Origin: a virus
IMG/VR virus record: IMGVR_UViG_3300010413_000062
Coordinates: 1 to 44,315 of that record
DNA length: 44,315 nucleotides
Reading direction: 5' to 3' (one strand)
Below, one piece after another: positions 39,255 through 44,315 of the stretch. Under the pieces are notes generated by a model that worked only from the letters and a program-made list of their open reading frames with translations, had not been told where the DNA came from and made no database searches. Within the stretch, counting starts at the first letter, position 1. Every line of letters begins with the position of its first letter. The position numbers were made by a program, and so were the translations under genes.

Positions 39255-39428
39255 ATGAAAGCAGAAGTTACCGCAACAGTAGATCAGCTTGAGTTCACGA
39301 CCAAGACCAACGGCGATAGATTGACTATAAGAGGTGTGCATTTCGGTCAGACCGAAGCAGGTAAACTGGCCCAACTCATCAACTCTGGTCAGGAACTCAA
39401 AGTTGTGATTAAAGACAATGTAGGATAA
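39255..39428 (+). CDS. Small beta-rich protein (57 aa)
   Basis: ATG 39255 follows GGAG seven bases upstream, inside the tail of the terminator. Sequence starts MKAEVTATVDQLEFTTKTNG and has LTIRGVHFGQTEAGKLAQLI. Unknown; a connector accessory is possible. Confidence 0.65.
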   Translation: MKAEVTATVDQLEFTTKTNGDRLTIRGVHFGQTEAGKLAQLINSGQELKVVIKDNVG

Positions 39429-39439
39429 AGGGGAATCAA

Positions 39440-39706
39440 ATGGACAAGAAACAAGTTCAAGAAGCGATCAATCGAATTGACCAAGCGCTCGCTACATTGC
39501 ATTGCGATAGAGCGACACATATCGCGCTGGTCAATGATCTGAGACAGGTGCAGTTTTGTTGCATGGAATATTTCGAGGTAGAAAATGAGCGAACCTACGT
39601 CAATTCTAACTGTACTCCAACTGGCGACGAGAATAGCGAAGGAAGCGGGGACGGCATACCGGGGAGTGAACGGGACGAGTCGGGCGATGCCCCCAGCCAA
39701 CCATGA
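39440..39706 (+). CDS. Small protein overlapping the connector gene (88 aa)
   Basis: AAGGGGAATCAA precedes ATG 39440. The first 50 residues are helical (VQEAINRIDQALATLHCDRA). The last 40 residues overlap the connector gene in another frame by 122 bases and are acidic and disordered (TPTGDENSEGSGDGIPGSER). Confidence 0.6.
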   Translation: MDKKQVQEAINRIDQALATLHCDRATHIALVNDLRQVQFCCMEYFEVENERTYVNSNCTPTGDENSEGSGDGIPGSERDESGDAPSQP

Positions 39707-40874
39707 TGACCTCGAAGACATAAAACAAGTCATCAACGACGGTATCCGGCAGTTCATCGCTGATGCTCCGCCTACTGGTTGGGAATGGCGTAAACGGATA
39801 CTTCAGGTCAATATCTCGAACGTACAGGAGACAGGTACGGCTGACGCCGCAGATAGCACGTCGCTGACAGATGCGACGTTGGAGGATACTTATGACGCAG
39901 ACGACGATCTCAACGACTACTGGATATACATTACCGGGGGAACAGGGGAGGGAAGTTACGCCCAGATCACCGACTATACCGCTTCAGGCGGAATCGTCAC
40001 CGTTGCCGACTGGCTTGACGCCTATGGAAACGCGGGAGGCACGGACCCCGCCGCTTCAAGTACATTCACTATCACTCAGTACGAGACTGTTGCTGGAGAC
40101 ATAGGCCGGTATCCGTTGCCAGAGTACTACGGCGGCGAAGTCAGCGGAGACATCAGTTACGACAAGGACGCGGTTCACCGGCAACGTATCTTTTGGGCGG
40201 CAGAGAACATAATCCGAAAGAAACGACAGAACAGCAACGACACTGGCTATCCGTTCCTGGCCGCGATCCGACCTCTCGAACCCGTAGTTGGCACGCTCGG
40301 ACCAACTCGGCGACAGGAACTCATCGTTTACCCTGATCCTGTCCAGGCTGATACTTTGGAATGGCCTTACGTCCTCGACTTCAACAAAATCGACTTGGAG
40401 CTTGGCCTGGCGACTGGAGCCTCGACTACAACTGTAGTCGATTCGACACGAGACGAGGCCGATGACTACTTCAACGGTTGGAAGGTTGAGATTATCGACG
40501 GTACTGGCCGCGGTTCGTATGCGATTGTTACCGATTATACCGGGTCCACCGGCACATTCACTGTTGCTGATTGGCTGAAGTCCGATGGTAGTGCCGGTGG
40601 CACAGACCCGGTTGCGAATGACAGTGTGTATGTCGTCCAACCACTAAACAACCTGATTCCGAGCCCCAGTCAGTTCGACGAAGTTGTGAAGGCGTCATGC
40701 CTATCAGAGGCCGAACAGTTCTTCTCGAATATCCAGGCCGGGCATATCGAACGATACATCCAAAAGGCGTTGCCGAGAGCACACGAGGCCGACGCCCGTA
40801 GCCGTATGTTCACCCGAATCGGTGGGCCTCGGCATCGTATGTTGCGAACATGGCAAACAGTAACCAAATCATAG
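39585..40874 (+). CDS. Head-tail connector/adaptor protein with inserted repeat domains (429 aa)
   Basis: GAGGT precedes ATG 39585. Residues 1-75 and 355-429 are helical (TSILTVLQLATRIAKEAG; later SLSEAEQFF-like and ERYIQKALPRAHEADARSRM), like phage adaptor proteins. Between them lie two beta repeats at about 84-165 and 275-352, with GEGSYAQITDYTASGGIVTV in the first and GRGSYAIVTDYTGSTGTFTV in the second, each ending near ADWL and GGTDP. Adaptor position after capsid genes fits. The repeats may decorate the neck. Confidence 0.75.
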   Translation: MSEPTSILTVLQLATRIAKEAGTAYRGVNGTSRAMPPANHDDLEDIKQVINDGIRQFIADAPPTGWEWRKRILQVNISNVQETGTADAADSTSLTDATLEDTYDADDDLNDYWIYITGGTGEGSYAQITDYTASGGIVTVADWLDAYGNAGGTDPAASSTFTITQYETVAGDIGRYPLPEYYGGEVSGDISYDKDAVHRQRIFWAAENIIRKKRQNSNDTGYPFLAAIRPLEPVVGTLGPTRRQELIVYPDPVQADTLEWPYVLDFNKIDLELGLATGASTTTVVDSTRDEADDYFNGWKVEIIDGTGRGSYAIVTDYTGSTGTFTVADWLKSDGSAGGTDPVANDSVYVVQPLNNLIPSPSQFDEVVKASCLSEAEQFFSNIQAGHIERYIQKALPRAHEADARSRMFTRIGGPRHRMLRTWQTVTKS

Positions 40875-40884
40875 GAGAGCACTG

Positions 40885-41136
40885 ATGGCAAGCGAGAGTT
40901 TTGAACACGAAAACATGATCCCCGGACCCGCAGCTTCTACTACGGTTATCCCGATCTGGACAATCGAAGACGGTATCCTCATAGCCTACGGTAACACTGT
41001 CCCTACAGATGAGGCTTCTGGTTATGCGATTGGCTGTATCTTCATCCATACTGATGGTGGTGATGCTACCGCTTTGTATGTCAACGAGGGTACAGCGTCA
41101 AGTTGCAATTTCAACGCAATCACTGTTGCTGCGTAG
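40885..41136 (+). CDS. Small virion protein (83 aa)
   Basis: TAGGAGAGCACTG precedes ATG 40885. Sequence starts MASESFEHENMIPGPAASTT and is beta-rich (IAYGNTVPTDEASGYAIGCI). Similar short proteins near adaptor genes in other phages are virion parts. It is followed by a terminator. Confidence 0.7.
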   Translation: MASESFEHENMIPGPAASTTVIPIWTIEDGILIAYGNTVPTDEASGYAIGCIFIHTDGGDATALYVNEGTASSCNFNAITVAA

Positions 41137-41150
41137 TTTCTTTTGTGTTA

Positions 41151-41188
41151 GGGAGCGGACTGTGCCCCCTTCGGTTCGCTCCCTTTTT
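41151..41188 (+). terminator. Rho-independent terminator
   Basis: GGGAGCG (41151..41157) pairs with CGCTCCC (41177..41183), with a 19-nt loop and five T (41184..41188). The ribosome site of the next gene starts right after it. Confidence 0.85.
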
Positions 41189-41196
41189 AGGAGCGC

Positions 41197-41430
41197 ATGA
41201 TGGAAATACCATTCCCCCTCAGCGGATTGCACGAAGGGTTAGCGGCTGAACGACAACCACCCACTACGTCTCCGCAGTTGCAAAATGTCCGTCCTTATGA
41301 CATAGAAGAAGGGCGGGCGCGTGGGGGACAACGGCCAGCCTTAACCAAGGCGTATACTACCCAAATTGGCGGCGAATACCCCGTATTAGTTATTGGGGTG
41401 ATTACAACAACTTACATCGAGCCTGCTTAG
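41197..41430 (+). CDS. Short tail-protein N-terminus homologue (77 aa)
   Basis: TAGGAGCGC precedes the two possible ATG codons (41197, 41200). The segment IPFPLSGLHEGLAAERQPPT then SPQLQNVRPYDIEEGRARGG looks like the start of much longer phage tail proteins as I remember them. Here it stops after 77 residues, so it is a stand-alone module or a truncated gene; no continuation in another frame is obvious. Confidence 0.6.
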   Translation: MMEIPFPLSGLHEGLAAERQPPTTSPQLQNVRPYDIEEGRARGGQRPALTKAYTTQIGGEYPVLVIGVITTTYIEPA

Positions 41431-41439
41431 GAGAATAAC

Positions 41440-41856
41440 ATGGCAGCAGAACTCCACCAAGAGGGACTTCAGTTTCTACTCGAAGTCGCTCTTTCAGAGG
41501 AACAAAGCGTTCCAGCAAATTTCTATGTTGGTCTTGCGACCGATGCTTCACTGGCTGAAGATGCCAGTCTCGGAGATCAGACTGAAGTATCTGGTACTGG
41601 TTACGCCAGACAGACGGTAGCTTCTGATAACGTGGACATAACCTCGGCTACGACTGGGACCGCAGATTGGAAGGTGACAACCAAAACCGTGACCTTCACG
41701 GCTGGCGGCAACTGGACCGGAGCAAACACCGTCTTCTTGGCTACAACCGTCGATGACACTGGCAAGTTGATAGCGTCGGCCCCGTTGAGTGCTACACGAA
41801 CACTTGTCGATACTGACACACTGACCGTGGCAATCGAGATAGATTTGACCGGATGA
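41440..41856 (+). CDS. Putative tail-associated structural protein (138 aa)
   Basis: TAGGAGAATAAC precedes ATG 41440. It starts MAAELHQEGLQFLLEVALSE and is then beta-rich (NFYVGLATDASLAEDASLGD, FTAGGNWTGANTVFLATTVD). The pattern is common in phage proteins near fibre genes. Unknown. Confidence 0.7.
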   Translation: MAAELHQEGLQFLLEVALSEEQSVPANFYVGLATDASLAEDASLGDQTEVSGTGYARQTVASDNVDITSATTGTADWKVTTKTVTFTAGGNWTGANTVFLATTVDDTGKLIASAPLSATRTLVDTDTLTVAIEIDLTG

Positions 41857-41857
41857 T

Positions 41858-42724
41858 ATGGCTGACTTGCAGGATTATTATAATACTGGCGATAATGGGC
41901 ACCAAGCTATATACGGCGCGATATGGTTAGCCCAAACGTTTACACCAACTGGGGCATATGATATTACCTCAGTCAAACTTAAATTTGCTTTCGGAGCCGG
42001 AGGATCAGGAAAAGTAGTCACTCTTGGTATTCGTGCTACAGACGGAAGCGGGCTACCCACTGGTGCAGATTTGACATCTGCTACAGCAGCCGCCGATACA
42101 ATAGCTGCTATCAATAATGATTGGTACGAATTTACTCTTAGCGTCCCTTACTCATTGTCATCAGGAACCAAATACGCTATTGTGCTGCGAAACCCGGATG
42201 GTGTTTATCCTACCCACATAATAAATTGGCGTAGTGATTCGACATCTCCAACTTATGCTGGGGGCGCTTTTATTAGTTCAGTTAACAGCGGCTCAAGTTG
42301 GACAGAAAATACTGCACTTGATTTCATGTTTGAAACGTGGGGAACCGCCGGAACAGTTTATGCCGAAGGAACCAAAACAGTAACAGCCGCAGGAACGGCT
42401 AGTCTAGCGTCAGAAACAACGGGCAACGACGAAGGTACACTTACGGTCACTGTAGCCGGAGTTGTTAGTCTATCGACAGAACAACTCGCATTAACCGAAG
42501 GGACTCTAACAGTAACAGCAGCGGCTAGTGTGTCGCTCGATACAGAATCGTACAAGAGCAACTCGACGTTTCCATCGGCTCGACCCAGCGACTATGACGG
42601 AGACCTTTACTGGCACGAGTCTACCGGGACATGGACGAGTACGCGGACACAGATCGCTGGGGCGTGGGTACAGAGTGTGGTAGTCGTAAGTGAAGAAGGC
42701 GAGATTTACTTTAGGTCTATCTGA
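41858..42724 (+). CDS. Fibre/carbohydrate-binding-like protein, paralog A (288 aa)
   Basis: Residues 1-160 form a jelly-roll-like beta domain (QTFTPTGAYDITSVKLKFAF; SSGTKYAIVLRNPDGVYP), like phage and bacterial carbohydrate-binding modules. Residues about 165-235 are three tandem units: EGTKTVTAAGTASL, EGTLTVTVAGVVSL and EGTLTVTAAASVSL. The end (DLYWHESTGTWTSTRTQIAG) is another beta unit. It shares its N-domain and first repeat with the next gene. A surface or receptor-binding role is inferred. Confidence 0.72.
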   Translation: MADLQDYYNTGDNGHQAIYGAIWLAQTFTPTGAYDITSVKLKFAFGAGGSGKVVTLGIRATDGSGLPTGADLTSATAAADTIAAINNDWYEFTLSVPYSLSSGTKYAIVLRNPDGVYPTHIINWRSDSTSPTYAGGAFISSVNSGSSWTENTALDFMFETWGTAGTVYAEGTKTVTAAGTASLASETTGNDEGTLTVTVAGVVSLSTEQLALTEGTLTVTAAASVSLDTESYKSNSTFPSARPSDYDGDLYWHESTGTWTSTRTQIAGAWVQSVVVVSEEGEIYFRSI

Positions 42725-43743
42725 TGGCTCTGATTGATTCTTATAATACGGGTGATAGTGATAAGAGACAATTTGCCGGTGCTGTCTGGAACGGCCAAGT
42801 GTGGACCGCTTCTCAGTCATATACGCTCACTTCAGTCAAAGTCCTTATTTATCGAGTATTTACTCCGTCTACTGTCACCGTTCATATAAGAAACGCATCT
42901 GGGTATCTTCCTACCGGGGCTGATCTCGCTTCTGAGACATTTGATGGTGATACCCTCACAACCAGTAGTTCAGGAGAGTGGAAAGAAATAACATTTAACC
43001 CTACAGTTTCGATAACCACCGGACAGCAGTATGCGATTATTCTCAGCGCCGCCGACTATTATCTTGAGTGGCGCGTTGATGATATCGTTCCGTCTTATAC
43101 AGGTGGACAACGAGTCGGTTCGACCGATAGCGGAAGTAGCTGGACTGGATACAATGGCGATGATTTCATGTTTGAAATCTACGGAGACGCTGGTACAGTC
43201 TACGCAGAAGGAACCAAGACCGTCACCGCAGCCGGAACAGCCAGTCTGGTAGCAGGACCGGGCAAGGCTACAACTCCGGGGCCGACTGACGACCAAACCA
43301 ACATCTACATTGCCGGTAGTTCGGCGATCAACGCATTTACGTGGGTTGCGCCAGTAGGCGAGACACCTGATTATCTGGTCTATTTTCGAGCATCTGGCGG
43401 GACATGGACACTACAAGAGACGATCACCGATGATTCAACAACGCACTATTTATCGGCATCGGTACGCGGTTCTCTCAGTTATTATTCGATCTACGAGTGG
43501 CGTGTTGATACTCGTGATCCTGATACTCTCTTGGTTACAACTGGAGATACGTGGACGTTCATCACGCAGGTTTCTCCATCGTTTACTGATTTCACACGAC
43601 GATCTGATTATGACGCCGATCAAGTATGGCAACCAGGTACGGGCTGGGTTGACATCAATAGTTTCGAGTTCACAGGAGGTGGGCGATACAAAGGACGGAT
43701 CGTAGTTGTGGGACACCAGACAATTTACTTCGGAGATTTGTAA
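42724..43743 (+). CDS. Fibre/carbohydrate-binding-like protein, paralog B (339 aa)
   Basis: Overlaps paralog A by one base (TGATG). The N-domain parallels paralog A (DSYNTGDSDKRQFAGAVWNG; ISITTGQ-like then YAIILSAADYYLEWRVDD) and has one EGTKTVTAAGTASL unit. Residues about 190-285 form a fibronectin-III-like domain (INAFTWVAPVGETPDYLVYF). The C-terminal end again parallels paralog A. Likely a tandem duplication whose tail diverged. Confidence 0.72.
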   Translation: MALIDSYNTGDSDKRQFAGAVWNGQVWTASQSYTLTSVKVLIYRVFTPSTVTVHIRNASGYLPTGADLASETFDGDTLTTSSSGEWKEITFNPTVSITTGQQYAIILSAADYYLEWRVDDIVPSYTGGQRVGSTDSGSSWTGYNGDDFMFEIYGDAGTVYAEGTKTVTAAGTASLVAGPGKATTPGPTDDQTNIYIAGSSAINAFTWVAPVGETPDYLVYFRASGGTWTLQETITDDSTTHYLSASVRGSLSYYSIYEWRVDTRDPDTLLVTTGDTWTFITQVSPSFTDFTRRSDYDADQVWQPGTGWVDINSFEFTGGGRYKGRIVVVGHQTIYFGDL

Positions 43744-43744
43744 G

Positions 43745-44071
43745 ATGGCGAAGGACAAGAAACCCAAAGGTCTGACGGTGCGGGCGTGGCTCAAGCGCAA
43801 GGCCAAAGAACTTAAAGGCGGAGAGAAGACATACATCGGTGAGAAGCGACAAAATGAGATGAAGGTGGCCCGGCTTATCAAAGGATATGAGGCGAAGCAG
43901 GCTAAGAAAAACGAAACAAAAGCCAAGGCTAAGGCTGAGGCTAAGGTTAAGGCTAAGGTTGAGGCTGAGACTAAGCCCAAGGTCAAACATGCTATCACAG
44001 CCGAGGAACGAGTCAAACAGACCGGCATGAGTGTGGAAGAATTTAAGCGTAGATTAGGAAAACACAAATAA
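43745..44071 (+). CDS. Lys/Ala-rich coiled-coil protein (108 aa)
   Basis: Start chosen at ATG 43745 with GGAG upstream; the earlier frame from 43706 overlaps paralog B. A basic N-terminus (MAKDKKPKGLTVRAWLKRKA) is followed by repeated KAKAEAKVKAKVEAETKPK units and a final helix (TGMSVEEFKRRLGKHK). Highly basic; may contact DNA or act as an assembly chaperone. Unknown. Confidence 0.65.
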   Translation: MAKDKKPKGLTVRAWLKRKAKELKGGEKTYIGEKRQNEMKVARLIKGYEAKQAKKNETKAKAKAEAKVKAKVEAETKPKVKHAITAEERVKQTGMSVEEFKRRLGKHK

Positions 44072-44315
44072 TGGCAACGCTAACGCAGTTAGGTGCTACA
44101 CACGGATTCACGGCAGGAGACCTTGATACATCTGGCCAGGTAGCCATACAACCCGCGTATCAGAAAATGTACTTCGCTGATGGGCGGGCATATTCAGCCA
44201 CCAAAGCCGATTCGGGTTATCACAAACTCGATTTTCTCAACACACGACTGGTCGGCAATGCTTCGGGTGCGTTCACAAAAGGCGAGGTTATGACCCAGGC
44301 TGTGTCCGGGGCTAC
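44071..44315 (+). CDS. Structural protein, 3'-partial
   Basis: Start overlaps the upstream stop (TAATG). The visible 81 residues (MATLTQLGATHGFTAGDLDT, then YQKMYFADGRAYSATKADSG) are beta-rich and continue beyond the window. Part of the late tail block. Joining the right edge to the left edge would create an early stop, so the two edge genes are not one gene. Confidence 0.65.
   Translation, partial: MATLTQLGATHGFTAGDLDTSGQVAIQPAYQKMYFADGRAYSATKADSGYHKLDFLNTRLVGNASGAFTKGEVMTQAVSGA

Overview
The window is a 44.3 kb slice of a tailed double-stranded DNA bacteriophage, not a bacterial chromosome. It has a complete packaging and head block (large terminase, portal, scaffold-like, major capsid), a phage-type replication block (TOPRIM-SF3 primase-helicase, family A DNA polymerase, RecA-fold ATPase, nucleases, RecG helicase) and dozens of very small, tightly overlapping genes. 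A Gram-negative host is inferred: one gene (7396..7845) has the lipobox plus C-terminal membrane helix layout of a unimolecular spanin. A very large polyvalent ejection-type protein and no tape-measure gene in view suggest a podovirus-like virion, but part of the tail region lies outside. The genes at both edges are cut, and joining the two ends does not give a continuous frame, so the window is not a complete circle.

Layout. (1) 1..6981, plus strand: end of the late operon, with a tail-fibre-like protein, a virion protein, a 1328-residue ejection-type protein with an ADP-ribosyltransferase-like segment, and a 59-residue holin-like protein. (2) 6898..21531, minus strand: an almost gapless translationally coupled operon with the spanin candidate, primase-helicase, an SSB candidate, a Sak4-like ATPase, RecB/Cas4-like nuclease, VRR-NUC nuclease, DNA polymerase, a homing endonuclease remnant, a SEC-C protein, a DnaQ/YprB-like exonuclease, a HAD deoxyribonucleotidase, RecG and an HTH regulator. 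(3) 21672..28690, minus strand: early genes, mostly small and of unknown function, many acidic or Cys-rich, fed by three near-consensus sigma70 promoters and sharing a common ribosome-binding context. (4) 27962..28471: non-coding, with iteron-like repeats, a 27-nt TC run and palindromes; a possible origin. (5) 28758..29127: late control region ending in a structured leader. (6) 29128..44315, plus strand: SPFH/Band-7 protein, exported trypsin-like protease, terminase, portal, scaffold, capsid, connector and fibre-like genes.

How it fits together. Host polymerase can read the three sigma70 promoters to make the early proteins. A 36-bp element is present twice as exact copies: once directly before the HTH regulator and replication operon (minus strand), once before the late operon (plus strand). 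It is the best candidate for the middle/late switch, used either by the HTH protein with host polymerase or by a phage RNA polymerase encoded elsewhere. No integrase, endolysin, CRISPR array or complete tRNA was found.

The most unusual items are the SPFH protein plus secreted serine protease placed before terminase; the 36-bp twin element; a tRNA acceptor/T-arm-like minihelix in the late leader; a twice-occurring, covarying hairpin fused to an amber stop codon; and a family A polymerase with YDD instead of HDE in motif C.
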